Shown here piece after piece: positions 44,003 through 51,874 of a stretch of DNA of 64,000 nt. A model generated the notes under the pieces. The model worked only from the letters and a program-made list of their open reading frames with translations, had not been told where the DNA came from and ran no database searches. A program made the position numbers and the translations under genes. Location of the stretch: the NCBI GenBank assembly GCA_947168885.1, contig CAMVNQ010000001.1, forward strand, positions 124,001-188,000, read 5' to 3'. This DNA comes from an uncultured Clostridia bacterium. Its GTDB lineage: Bacteria > Bacillota > Clostridia > Oscillospirales > Ruminococcaceae. Each line of letters starts with the position of its first letter. Within the stretch, counting starts at the first letter, position 1.

Positions 44003-44072
44003 AAGTTTTCAACAGTTTCAACAGTCCGTGGCATTAAATGGAGGTTTTGCCCTGCGAAACTGTTGAAAACTT
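44003..44072 (-). promoter_or_regulatory. 17-bp inverted repeat in the mraZ leader
   Basis: AAGTTTTCAACAGTTTC (44003-44019) and its perfect reverse complement (44056-44072) flank a 36-base loop. TTTCAACAG is repeated in tandem at the left arm. In RNA this would be a long stem ahead of mraZ; no T run follows, so it is not a simple terminator. Confidence 0.6.
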
Positions 44073-44145
44073 TGTGGAAAGAGTTTAAAAGTGAACTTTT
44101 TGCCATAATTTACGCAAAAAGTGAACAAAAAACCACTTTACATAC

Positions 44146-44174
44146 ATTATACTATTACCGCCCCAAAATTTCAA
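44146..44174 (-). promoter_or_regulatory. mraZ cluster promoter
   Basis: Minus strand: TTGAAA, 17 bases and TATAAT. AAAGTGG just downstream and a second GTGG nearby recall the G-rich direct repeats bound by MraZ, but no clear tandem array is seen. Confidence 0.7.
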
Positions 44175-44391
44175 GGCTTAATTTACAATATTGGGCACTA
44201 AATGTATAGAACTTTTTATTCGGTTTTTGTGCATTAGTGACAAAAATATGCAGTGCAATTTGAAGTGTATTCACAAATTTTTGTCACAAAACCGCAAAAT
44301 ATTGTGGATGGACAGCGGAGGTATAACTATATGTTGTGGCTCTGCCAAAACAGTGGTTTTTTCGTCACTTTTATTTTTGCCCGTGATGTGG

Positions 44392-44397
44392 TATAAT
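44392..44397 (+). promoter_or_regulatory. Extended -10 promoter upstream of the fold-back element
   Basis: TGGTATAAT is an extended -10 motif; the -35 region is poor. If active, transcription would run through the fold-back element towards rimM, 800 bases away. The stretch 44175-44390 is A/T-rich and holds no convincing ORF. Confidence 0.4.
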
Positions 44398-44453
44398 ATC
44401 CCTGTGATAAAGCGGAATTTGCCGCGGTCGCACTGAACAAAAGCCCCGATTCA

Positions 44454-45134
44454 CTATAACTCAATTTACGAATCTGCCATAAAAGCAGTAAGCATAAATT
44501 GCACTATACCCGCCAAAAGAGCAGCCGCCGTTACGGAATCTTGTCCGTCGCATCAAACTCCGGGCGGCTATTCGGCGGGCGCCGTCGCGCCCCGCTGCCC
44601 GCGTAGGGCAAAAAAAGTCTGAGCGCGGAGCGCTCTTCTCTTCTAAAAACGCACCCATGAGTCCAGAGCGGAGCTCTGGTCAGGTCTGGCGCGAAGCGAC
44701 CAGCGGGGTTTGGGGTGTCTCCCCGTTAGCGGGGAGGTGGCACGAAGTGCCAGAGGGGCTGACCGACAGACTCAGAGCCCCATCAGCGCGTAAGCGCATT
44801 TACCACAGACTCGGAAATACACAGCAGACAGCGCGTCTGCGGACGCGCACTCGGGACTCCGCCCCGAGACCCCGCTGGCCGCTCCGCGCCAGACCAGGCC
44901 AAGGTTTCACCTTGGATCCAAGGACGCGCTTTGACCGCTTACGCTCAAGAATCAGCGCTCCGCGCTCAGACCTTTTTCGCCCTACGCGGGCAGCGGGGCG
45001 CGACGGCGCCCGCCGAATAGCCGCCCGGAGTTTGATGCGACGGACGGATTTCAGTAACGGCGGCTGCTCTTTCGGCGGGTGTACCACAATTTACGCTTAC
45101 TGCTTTTATGGCAGATTCGTAGGCGGAGTTATAG
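44454..45134. repeat. 681-bp fold-back element with 181-bp inverted arms
   Basis: The left arm 44454-44634 and right arm 44954-45134 are equal in length and match in inverted orientation at about nine positions in ten (by eye, 17 differences, no gaps needed). The outer ends read CTATAACTC. The 319-bp centre holds a nested pair of inverted segments (about 44682-44716 and 44864-44903), the CTCCCCG palindromic repeat, and several perfect hairpins such as CCAGAGCGGAGCTCTGG and CCAAGGTTTCACCTTGG. No transposase or other convincing ORF lies within it. It occupies most of the 1.26 kb between mraZ and rimM. Confidence 0.8.
44717..44770 (+). repeat. Palindromic intergenic repeat, copy 3
   Basis: CTCCCCGTTAGCGGGGAG and GGCACGAAGTGCC hairpins followed by AGAGGGGCTGACCGACAGA, as in copies 1 and 2. 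This copy sits in the centre of the fold-back element. Confidence 0.8.
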
Positions 45135-45194
45135 AGGGTCAGAGTTTTTTAGACAGTGCTCGCCGCAATATTTTGATATGTAAAGGAGATACCT

Positions 45195-45722
45195 ATGAAA
45201 AAATACCTTGAAATAGGAAAGATTACCAAGCTGCAGGGGCTTAAAGGCGAAGTCAGAGTCCAGTATTACTGCGATGAGCCCGAGATGCTCTGCGATTTTG
45301 ATACTCTTTACCTTGGACGTGAACATTCACCCGTCACGCCGCAGAAAGCCTGCTACCTCAAAAGTGATGTCGCTGTGCTTAAGCTTAAAGGCGTTGATAC
45401 TCCCGAGGATGCCGAAAAGCTGATAGGTAAGATGCTCTATTTCGACCGCGATGACATAGACCTCCCGGAAGATACATGGTTTATTCAGGACGTTATCGGG
45501 CTTGAAGTTTATGATGCAGACAGCGGTAAATGCTACGGCAAGGTCGATGACATCTATCAGAACGGTACTGCCGATGTGTACTCAATAAAGACGCCTTCCG
45601 GCGGTCAGCTCATGTTCCCGGCAATACCGGAAGTCCTGCTTGAAACGGACATAGAGGGCGGAAGGATCATGATCCGTCCGCTTGAGGGACTTTTTGACCC
45701 GGAGGTGATAGAGGGTGATTGA
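45195..45722 (+). CDS. rimM: 16S rRNA processing protein RimM
   Basis: 30S assembly factor that binds S19 and helps mature the 3' domain of 16S rRNA. 175 residues: N-terminal RimM barrel (KITKLQGLKGEVRVQYY at about 9-25) and C-terminal PRC-type barrel (WFIQDVIGLEVYD, then MFPAIPEVL with the usual 'xPxxxxV' segment). AAAGGAG precedes the ATG. It overlaps trmD by 8 bases, the usual coupling. rpsP and the KH-domain gene that normally come first in this operon are not present upstream; the fold-back element is there instead. Confidence 0.95.
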   Translation: MKKYLEIGKITKLQGLKGEVRVQYYCDEPEMLCDFDTLYLGREHSPVTPQKACYLKSDVAVLKLKGVDTPEDAEKLIGKMLYFDRDDIDLPEDTWFIQDVIGLEVYDADSGKCYGKVDDIYQNGTADVYSIKTPSGGQLMFPAIPEVLLETDIEGGRIMIRPLEGLFDPEVIEGD

Positions 45723-46404
45723 TATCGGCATTGCTACGCTTTTTCCGGATATGTGCGAGGCTTTTCTTTCGGAAAGCATAATCGGACGCGCGAGAACAGC
45801 CGGCGCAGTAAATATAACCTGCCGCAATATCCGGGAGTATACGCTCGACAAGCACAGGCGCGTTGACGATAAACCTTTTGGCGGCGGCACGGGAATGGTC
45901 ATGCAGGCACAGCCGATATACGACTGCGTGACCGCTATGATTTCCGAGCTTCCCGAGGGTGTGAAGCCGCGCCTCATCTATATGTCGCCGCAGGGAAAGA
46001 CCCTTACGCAGCAGCTCGTCAAGGAACTTGCCGCGGAGCAAAGCCTTATTATCCTTTGCGGGCATTACGAGGGCGTGGATAAGCGCGTCCTCGACGAGCT
46101 CGATTTCGAGGAGATATCGGTCGGTGATTATGTCGTTACCGGCGGGGAACTTCCGGCGCTGATGCTTACCGACGCGGTCTGCCGGTTACAGGACGGCGTG
46201 CTGCCGAACGAGGACGCGTACTCGAACGAGAGCCACTATAACGGGCTTCTGGAGCATCCGCAATACACCCGTCCCGAGGAATGGCACGGGCGGCGCGTCC
46301 CGGAGGTGCTTCTTTCCGGTCATCACGCGAATATAAAGAAGTGGCAGGATGAAATGTCGGTTGCGGTTACTCGTGAGAAGCGTCCCGATCTTCTGGAGAA
46401 GTAA
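45715..46404 (+). CDS. trmD: tRNA (guanine-37-N1)-methyltransferase
   Basis: SPOUT-class methyltransferase that makes m1G37 in tRNAs reading CNN codons and so prevents +1 frameshifting. 229 residues. The trefoil-knot SAM-binding region is recognisable as ILCGHYEGVDKRV (about 104-116) and ISVGDYVVTGGELPAL (about 126-141). KPFGGGTGMVMQ (about 52-63) and the C-terminal tRNA-binding segment beginning HPQYTRPEEWHG are also present. The start is GTG/ATT-adjacent within the rimM end (GAGGGTGATTGAT); the GTG at 45715 is used. rplS, the usual next gene, does not follow. Confidence 0.95.
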   Translation: MIDIGIATLFPDMCEAFLSESIIGRARTAGAVNITCRNIREYTLDKHRRVDDKPFGGGTGMVMQAQPIYDCVTAMISELPEGVKPRLIYMSPQGKTLTQQLVKELAAEQSLIILCGHYEGVDKRVLDELDFEEISVGDYVVTGGELPALMLTDAVCRLQDGVLPNEDAYSNESHYNGLLEHPQYTRPEEWHGRRVPEVLLSGHHANIKKWQDEMSVAVTREKRPDLLEK

Positions 46405-46582
46405 TTAGTAATTATGCGGATATTATGCGGCTCCGGGCGTCGGTTGTTCGCGGACGCTCACCCGATTTGAGCCTGTTGAAAACTTATTGGATAAAATCAA
46501 CAACAACGGTTGAAAGTTTTCGGCAGATTTGAGCGTAATCGGAGAATAATTTGAAAAAAGGTGTAAAAAGCCAAAAAAGCTG

Positions 46583-46611
46583 TTGACGAAAGGAACTTTT
46601 GAGGATATACT
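46583..46611 (+). promoter_or_regulatory. HPr promoter
   Basis: TTGACG, 17 bases and TATACT. The upstream intergenic part (46460-46515) has an imperfect inverted repeat GAAAACTT...AAGTTTTC flanked by GTTGA-type units similar to those in the mraZ leader. Confidence 0.75.
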
Positions 46612-46681
46612 ATTTTTGTAAGCGGCGGAAAAGCCGTAAAGGAGACAATATTATAAAATAGAAAGATGGAGGGATCTTTTC

Positions 46682-46945
46682 ATGTTTGTAAGAGAAGTAG
46701 AAGTAAAGAATCAGGTTGGTCTTCACGCAAGACCCGCTACATTTTTCATCCAGAAGGCTAATGAATACAAGTCGTCGATCTGGGTAGAAAAGGAAGAGCG
46801 CAGAGTTAACGCAAAGAGCCTTCTCGGTATCCTCTCTCTCGGTATCGTAGGCGGCACACCTATCCGCATCATCGCAGACGGTTCCGATGAGCAGCTTGCT
46901 GTTGACGGCCTTACAAAGCTTATTGAAAGCGGTTTCGAGGAATAA
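46682..46945 (+). CDS. ptsH: HPr family phosphocarrier protein
   Basis: Small carrier of the phosphotransferase system. 87 residues. His15 in GLHARPAT is the phosphorylation site used by enzyme I; Ser46 in NAKSLLGIL is the regulatory site for HPr kinase in Firmicutes. Both being present rules out Crh, which lacks His15. It has its own promoter and terminator and stands apart from ptsI, which is common in Clostridia that carry few PTS permeases. Whether it works mainly in sugar uptake or in catabolite control cannot be told here. Confidence 0.93.
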   Translation: MFVREVEVKNQVGLHARPATFFIQKANEYKSSIWVEKEERRVNAKSLLGILSLGIVGGTPIRIIADGSDEQLAVDGLTKLIESGFEE

Positions 46946-46971
46946 TTCAGATAAAGAACAAAACAGACAGG

Positions 46972-47001
46972 GCCGCACCAACAGGTGCGGCTTGTGTTTT
47001 T
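46972..47001 (+). terminator. Terminator after the HPr gene
   Basis: Perfect 8-bp stem GCCGCACC / GGTGCGGC with loop AACA, then TTGTGTTTTTG. Confidence 0.85.
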
Positions 47002-47046
47002 GCAGAAACAGATATAAAGCGATATAAAATCGTATCGGGAGTTACT

Positions 47047-47772
47047 ATGAACAAAAGAAACGGTATATTTATATATATTATAATGGTATTGTGTGTTTTC
47101 GCTTTGTCCGGATGCAGCAGCTCAAACGGATATGAGGGCGAAGATGTCGTGGATAAAGCAAAGCAGCACCACACCGATCTCGAAGCTGCAAGCATTTCCG
47201 TCCAGGACAGAAACACGGGGATCATAATACAGGAGATAGACTATCGCTTTGTCGGCGACGTTATGCAGTATATGTACATAGGGCGCGATGCGGACACAGG
47301 TGAGGAATACTATGAATTCAACAACGGCACCGAACTCGATGCATGGCACACGGGTGACAGCGAATGGTCGTTCGCGGCAAAGGGAACCGAGAATTATTAC
47401 GGCTATTCCCGCGCAAAACGTCATTATTTTGCCGACGGGGCTCTGCTGTTGAACGACTACGCTTCTGCGGTAAAGAGTGCGATCACCAAGTACGAGAGAG
47501 GCGACACGAAGGTCGTGAAAGTTGTAAAGATAGAATATGACGACGCTGTCATCTCGCAGAACGAACAGATGAAAGGTGTTACGAACTATCGTCAGGAATA
47601 CTGGATAGATGTGACGCAGGGCAGATCGGAATGCGACTCGTGCTATGTGGATTATACGAAAGACGGGAAAACGTATTCGTACTGGATAAGACTCGAAAGC
47701 CGCGACCCCGAAGAGCAGATTCAGCGCGCGGAACCGCCGGAACTCACGGAAGCTGTGGAGAATACGCAATGA
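47047..47772 (+). CDS. Lipoprotein of unknown function
   Basis: A 241-residue lipoprotein with lipobox LSGC (Cys23). The mature part is beta-rich with many Tyr and charged residues (for example VGDVMQYMYIGRDADTG and YSRAKRHYFADGALLL); it resembles outer-surface or adhesin-like domains only in a general way. Two Cys in ECDSCYVDY could form a disulfide. The stop overlaps the start of the next gene by four bases (ATGA), so it is coupled to the Pr6Pr-like membrane protein and may be its surface partner. No family was recognised. Confidence 0.75.
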   Translation: MNKRNGIFIYIIMVLCVFALSGCSSSNGYEGEDVVDKAKQHHTDLEAASISVQDRNTGIIIQEIDYRFVGDVMQYMYIGRDADTGEEYYEFNNGTELDAWHTGDSEWSFAAKGTENYYGYSRAKRHYFADGALLLNDYASAVKSAITKYERGDTKVVKVVKIEYDDAVISQNEQMKGVTNYRQEYWIDVTQGRSECDSCYVDYTKDGKTYSYWIRLESRDPEEQIQRAEPPELTEAVENTQ

Positions 47773-48380
47773 ATAAGCAGAACATCGCTGTCATACTTAA
47801 TATCGCCGCGCTTGTCTGCGGAACGGTCGGAATAGTATTCCGGCTGATGCGCGGAGTAGGCGATTTTTTCCTTTATTATACACAGAACTCTAATGTCATT
47901 GCCGTTATTTCCTCGGCAATGTACATAGCGTTTCGGAACACGGACAACGAGAAACTTCGTACATTCGTGACCTGCTCGCGCTATCTTGCGGCGTGTATGC
48001 TCACTATGACGTTTATGGTCGTTGTCTGCATTTTCCTGCCGTTCAGTGCTGGAACAGCGGCTCCGAGGCTGTTCGGGTCGGTCAACGGTGTGATGCATCA
48101 CGCGGTATGCCCGGTTTTGTCGGTCGGTTCATATATCTTTTTCGAGAACGGCGCGAAAAAGCGGAAGGTTATGCTGATACCGTTTATTGCCACGGCAATA
48201 TACTCGTTCGTGATATACACGCTGAACTTCCTGCGGCTTGCAGGAGCACCGTATCCGTTCTTCGAAGTCTATGACCATCCCGTCTGGCAGCTTGTGCTGT
48301 GGTTCTTCGCACTTATGGCTCTTATCGCGGGTATAGCGGCACTTGTGCGGTTTGCGAACGTAAGGGCGTCATCAAAATAA
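47769..48380 (+). CDS. Pr6Pr-like integral membrane protein
   Basis: A 203-residue membrane protein with about six helices. The start is the ATG at 47769, overlapping the previous stop. YTQNSNVIAVISS in the second helix region, the HHAVCPVLSVGSYIFFE segment and TLNFLRLAGAPYPFFEVYDHP resemble the FAR-17a/AIG1-like Pr6Pr family, whose members carry conserved Thr/Asn and His residues in the membrane and include esterases of fatty-acid hydroxy-acids in eukaryotes. Bacterial function is not established. The family call is from memory of the motif pattern. Confidence 0.65.
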   Translation: MNKQNIAVILNIAALVCGTVGIVFRLMRGVGDFFLYYTQNSNVIAVISSAMYIAFRNTDNEKLRTFVTCSRYLAACMLTMTFMVVVCIFLPFSAGTAAPRLFGSVNGVMHHAVCPVLSVGSYIFFENGAKKRKVMLIPFIATAIYSFVIYTLNFLRLAGAPYPFFEVYDHPVWQLVLWFFALMALIAGIAALVRFANVRASSK

Positions 48381-48460
48381 TGCCGGGTTGTCCTCACTTG
48401 CATTTTGCGGGCGAGGACACTGTTGTTTTGTCCTAAGACGCACGAAAGTAAAAATAGAAA

Positions 48461-48489
48461 TTGACATTTTACGGAAATAGAGATATAAT
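48461..48489 (+). promoter_or_regulatory. Promoter for the methyltransferase gene
   Basis: TTGACA, 17 bases and TATAAT, about 60 bases before the ATG at 48552. Confidence 0.8.
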
Positions 48490-48551
48490 TATAGCAGATG
48501 CATTCGTATAAAGCGGTAGAGATCTTCTCGCTGAGAATAACGGAGATGTTT

Positions 48552-49196
48552 ATGAGCAATCCCTGGAAAGATATAGACCTTAACGATTATGAAAATCACA
48601 TGAGTCTGGAGAATGTGCGCCAACTGCAGACGATGAACCGGATGATGAAGGAACAGTTTTCGCTTTACGATGCGGAAACGATAATGATCCTTGGGGTCGC
48701 CGGCGGCAATGGTCTTGAACACATCGACCAAAGAAAGATCGGGTGTGTATATGGAGTTGACATCAATCAGGACTATCTGAATGAATGTACAAAGAGATAT
48801 GCGTCAATGGGGCAGATATTCAAACCTGTTTGCGCTGACTTGTTGGCCGGTGATCTGCAATTACCCTGTGCCGATCTGCTTGTTGCCAATCTCCTGATCG
48901 AATATATCGGATATGAATGTTTTCAGAATGTTGTAAAAACAGTATGTCCCGAATATGTTTCCTGCATTATCCAGATCAATACGGATGATTCCTTTGTTTC
49001 TGACTCGCCTTATCTGCACGTGTTTGACCGCCTTGACGAGATCCATCATGAGATGCAGGAGGAAAAGCTTGTCGGTGCTATGCGGGATATCGGATATTCA
49101 AAGGGAGCATCTGATGAAAAAGATCTGCCGAACGGCAAAAAATTGGTTCGTCTTGATTTTTACAGGAAAAATAAACCGGACAGTCTGACCGAATAA
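48552..49196 (+). CDS. Class I SAM-dependent methyltransferase
   Basis: A 214-residue single-domain methyltransferase. The ATG at 48552 has CGGAG six bases ahead; earlier in-frame codons lie within the promoter-proximal leader. Motif I is the glycine-rich ILGVAGGNGLEHI (about 50-62), followed by the acidic strand end VYGVDIN (motif II), CADLLA (motif III) and LLVANLLIEYIG (motif IV). No recognition domain is attached. It is probably cytosolic and acts on a small molecule, but the substrate is unknown. It stands alone behind its own promoter. Confidence 0.85.
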   Translation: MSNPWKDIDLNDYENHMSLENVRQLQTMNRMMKEQFSLYDAETIMILGVAGGNGLEHIDQRKIGCVYGVDINQDYLNECTKRYASMGQIFKPVCADLLAGDLQLPCADLLVANLLIEYIGYECFQNVVKTVCPEYVSCIIQINTDDSFVSDSPYLHVFDRLDEIHHEMQEEKLVGAMRDIGYSKGASDEKDLPNGKKLVRLDFYRKNKPDSLTE

Positions 49197-49306
49197 TATA
49201 ACGGACAGCAGAACGGATGAACCGCTCATTGTTCGCGGAGCTTACAAGGAAGAATGCAGAGCCTTGATAGGAGGCTTGCAAATATTTAAAAAGGAAGGTA
49301 CCAAAA

Positions 49307-50347
49307 ATGAAGAAACTTAAAACGCTGCTGGCTGTCATGCTGGCTTTGGTGACGGCACTTGTCTGCCTGACGATTCCTGCGTCGGCAGCAAGCTCTGCAA
49401 AGGTGAAGAAATGGGCGCTTGAGACCAACGTCGATCTCAAGGCGTCAAAGAGCAAGAAATCCACCACTTATCTGAAATTCACGGTAGAGGGCAAGGGCGT
49501 GCTCTCGTTCTTTGTGAGTGATGACTGCTCGATAAAGAATTCCAGGTACGAGCTCCTCTCGGCGAAGAAACAGACACTTAAATCCGGAAAGCTTTCCGCG
49601 CTCGGAACAAAGAAGTTCACAATAAACAAGGCGGGTACATACTACCTCAAGGTAACACTTGGCAAGGGCGAATATATCAATTATTTCAGATACTACTACT
49701 ATGCTTACGGCGCAAAGCCGACGGCGAAAGAGGAATGGCTCAAGGGCTACGTTCCTGCCGACGAGGAGCTCGCACAGGTCAGCGAGATCTTCAAGAGCTT
49801 CATCTGGCAGACCGGCCCGAACGACGCTATGTTCTTCAAAGAGGGCGGGATCAACGAGCACCAGGCTCTCGACTGGATAATCAACAACTGTCTCGGCTTT
49901 ATCAATGTTTATGGATATGATATAAGCGAGGGTGCCGCATATAAAGAAAAGAAGGGCGCAGAAGATGCCGCGTGGGCAGAAAAGCACTGGTATGATAACG
50001 TGCTTCCCGCAAAGGCAGTCGATGACACCATGTATCACCTTTTCGGCATCAAGGCCACACATAAGGTGAACACACCGTATAAGTACTATGAGGACGGATA
50101 TTACTACTATACCGACGGCGGCAGAGGCAACTATGACGAGCTCAAGTACGTTTCGACCGAAGCTGCGAAGGACGGTCGCTACATTCTCAAGTTCCTTTAC
50201 AGCGAGTTCGATTTCGACAACGGCGATTTTGACAATCCCAAGTACATTGATTCCGACGTTTACGCGCTTGTAAGTGTTCATGAGACCGACGGAAAGAACT
50301 ACATCAGGATCCACGGCATTTATAAGGACGCAAAGCCGGAAATATAA
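49307..50347 (+). CDS. Secreted protein of unknown function
   Basis: A 346-residue exported protein. The signal peptide ends IPASA/AS, with cleavage expected after residue 27. The first ~110 mature residues have the pattern of a beta-sandwich with Ser/Lys-rich strands (YLKFTVEGKGVLSFFVSDD, GTYYLKVTLGKGEYINYFRYYYYAYG), similar to pre-peptidase or Ca-binding sandwich domains. The second half (about 140-346) is mixed, with many aromatic residues and one Cys. No catalytic motif is visible. AAGGAAGG precedes the ATG and a strong terminator follows, so it is monocistronic. Confidence 0.75.
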   Translation: MKKLKTLLAVMLALVTALVCLTIPASAASSAKVKKWALETNVDLKASKSKKSTTYLKFTVEGKGVLSFFVSDDCSIKNSRYELLSAKKQTLKSGKLSALGTKKFTINKAGTYYLKVTLGKGEYINYFRYYYYAYGAKPTAKEEWLKGYVPADEELAQVSEIFKSFIWQTGPNDAMFFKEGGINEHQALDWIINNCLGFINVYGYDISEGAAYKEKKGAEDAAWAEKHWYDNVLPAKAVDDTMYHLFGIKATHKVNTPYKYYEDGYYYYTDGGRGNYDELKYVSTEAAKDGRYILKFLYSEFDFDNGDFDNPKYIDSDVYALVSVHETDGKNYIRIHGIYKDAKPEI

Positions 50348-50397
50348 GCCGGATGAATAACCGTATTTTCGCCGGATAGGCACGCAAAAATGATACA

Positions 50398-50440
50398 AAA
50401 GCTCGTTTTGTGCAGAGTGCATAAAACGAGCTTTATATTT
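50398..50440 (+). terminator. Terminator after the secreted-protein gene
   Basis: Perfect 12-bp stem AAAGCTCGTTTT / AAAACGAGCTTT with a 13-base loop, then ATATTTTG. Confidence 0.8.
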
Positions 50441-50476
50441 TGCCGAAAATTCTACAGCGCAAATTTTAAAATAATC

Positions 50477-50505
50477 TTGTAATTTATGTAAAAATAATGT
50501 ATAAT
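50477..50505 (+). promoter_or_regulatory. Promoter of the S10 ribosomal superoperon
   Basis: TTGTAA, 17 bases and TATAAT in an A/T-rich region. It is the last strong promoter seen before rpsJ; about 260 bases of leader follow. Confidence 0.75.
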
Positions 50506-50511
50506 ACTTCT

Positions 50512-50771
50512 TGCACGCTGTAATGGCGCTGAAACCGGAGGTTGCACCGAAAGGTGGTAATTCCGGCGGAGTATGTGGGGTCAGGAACCCCGCGAATGCG
50601 TAGATCTGCGGGTGCCTTCTCGTGGAAGGGTTCGCCAGTGGCGGATACCCCCGATAGTGTAAAGGCTTGCGGCAAGGAATTGCCGGTCAAGGAACACGCG
50701 GCATAGTGTATTGCAGATCACGCGCCCGAACGCATAAGCAAGTGCAAATATTACGAAAGGGGTAAACTACA
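50512..50771 (+). ncRNA. Structured leader of the S10 operon
   Basis: About 260 untranslated bases with many hairpins: CACCGAAAGGTG enclosed by CCGGA / TTCCGG (50537-50566), GGGGTCAGGAACCCC (about 50577-50592), and several GC-rich stems around 50598-50700. In other bacteria L4 binds such a leader and represses the operon. Binding by L4 here is inference. No convincing ORF lies within it, and no T-run terminator was found. Confidence 0.5.
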
Positions 50772-51083
50772 GTGGCAGCAAAGGAAGTTGTAAGAGTTAA
50801 GATCAAGGGCTATGAACACGGCATCGTTGACGCGGCAGCAGCAAAGATCGTTGAGACCGCGAAGAGAACAGGTTCGAGAGTTGCAGGACCTATCCCGCTT
50901 CCCACAAACAAGGAAGTCATCACGATCCTTCGTGCGGTTCACAAGTACAAGGACAGCCGTGAACAGTTCGAGCTCAGAACTCACAAGCGTCTTATCGACG
51001 TTATCCGTCCGACAAACAAGACCATAGAAGCTCTCCAGAGTCTTGAATTGCCGGCAGGCGTAGAAATTTCCATGGAGTTTTAA
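50772..51083 (+). CDS. rpsJ: 30S ribosomal protein S10
   Basis: First gene of the S10 superoperon; 103 residues. S10 is part of the 30S head and also the NusE antitermination factor. [14 protein letters not shown] (N-terminal strand) and [39 protein letters not shown] (long loop) are unmistakable. The start codon is GTG, with GAAAGGGG upstream. A 144-base gap to rplC contains short dyads (about 51095-51185) but no terminator, so co-transcription is expected. Confidence 0.98.
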   Translation: MAAKEVVRVKIKGYEHGIVDAAAAKIVETAKRTGSRVAGPIPLPTNKEVITILRAVHKYKDSREQFELRTHKRLIDVIRPTNKTIEALQSLELPAGVEISMEF

Positions 51084-51227
51084 CAACCTCCCCACCGAGC
51101 GGTAAAACCGCCGAAGAAGAAGTTTCGAGTTATGTCGGGGTCACCCGACCGCTAACCAAGGCAGACACGCTGCACTTGGTCAAGTTGAGACAATGCTCAA
51201 CCAATAACCAAAGGAGGAAAAAACCAG

Positions 51228-51860
51228 ATGAAAAAAGGTTTGATCGCAAAGAAGATCGGTATGACACAGATCTTCGACGAAGCGGGAAACGTTGTTCCCG
51301 TAACGGTAGTTGAAGCAGGCCCGTGCGTAGTCGTTCAGAAGAAGACGAACGAAAGCGACGGATATGAGGCTGTTCAGCTCGGCTTCGGCGATGTATCGCC
51401 CAAGCACACGAATAAGCCCATGCAGGGTCACTTCAAGAAGAATGATGTTCCGTTCAAGAAGACTCTCAAAGAGTTCAGACTTGACGACATCTCCGCAATG
51501 AACGTAGGCGACATCTTAAAGGCGGATACATTCGCAGTAGGTGACGTTATCGACGTTCAGGGCACAAGCAAAGGTAAAGGCTATCAGGGTGCTATCAAGC
51601 GCCACAATCAGCACAGACTCAAGATGACACACGGTGCGGGTCCTGTCCACAGAGAGCCCGGTTCAATGGGCGCCTGCTCGTCTCCGTCCAGAATCTTCCC
51701 CGGAAAAGGTATGCCGGGTCACATGGGCGTTGAGACCGTAACAGTTCAGAACCTCGTAATCGTTAAAGTCGATGCTGAAAACAATCTTATCGCAATCAAG
51801 GGTGCTGTTCCCGGTCCTAAGGGCGGAGTGCTTTGCATTACTGATGCGGTTAAGGCATAA
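51228..51860 (+). CDS. rplC: 50S ribosomal protein L3
   Basis: 210 residues. L3 binds near the peptidyl transferase centre. [18 protein letters not shown] at the start and [24 protein letters not shown] (the loop that reaches the catalytic centre; written here in parts as [11 protein letters not shown] and [10 protein letters not shown]) support the call. AAAGGAGG precedes the ATG. The gap of 14 bases to rplD indicates one transcript. Confidence 0.98.
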   Translation: MKKGLIAKKIGMTQIFDEAGNVVPVTVVEAGPCVVVQKKTNESDGYEAVQLGFGDVSPKHTNKPMQGHFKKNDVPFKKTLKEFRLDDISAMNVGDILKADTFAVGDVIDVQGTSKGKGYQGAIKRHNQHRLKMTHGAGPVHREPGSMGACSSPSRIFPGKGMPGHMGVETVTVQNLVIVKVDAENNLIAIKGAVPGPKGGVLCITDAVKA

Positions 51861-51874
51861 GGAGGAGGATCACA

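Noticed and set aside
44191-44436. An 81-residue ORF upstream of the fold-back element
   Set aside because: No ribosome site, odd composition, and it overlaps the promoter region; no similarity to a known family.
46460-46515. A replication-origin-like cluster of DnaA boxes near GTTGAAAAC repeats
   Set aside because: No TTATCCACA boxes or AT-rich unwinding region with expected neighbours (dnaA, dnaN) were found.
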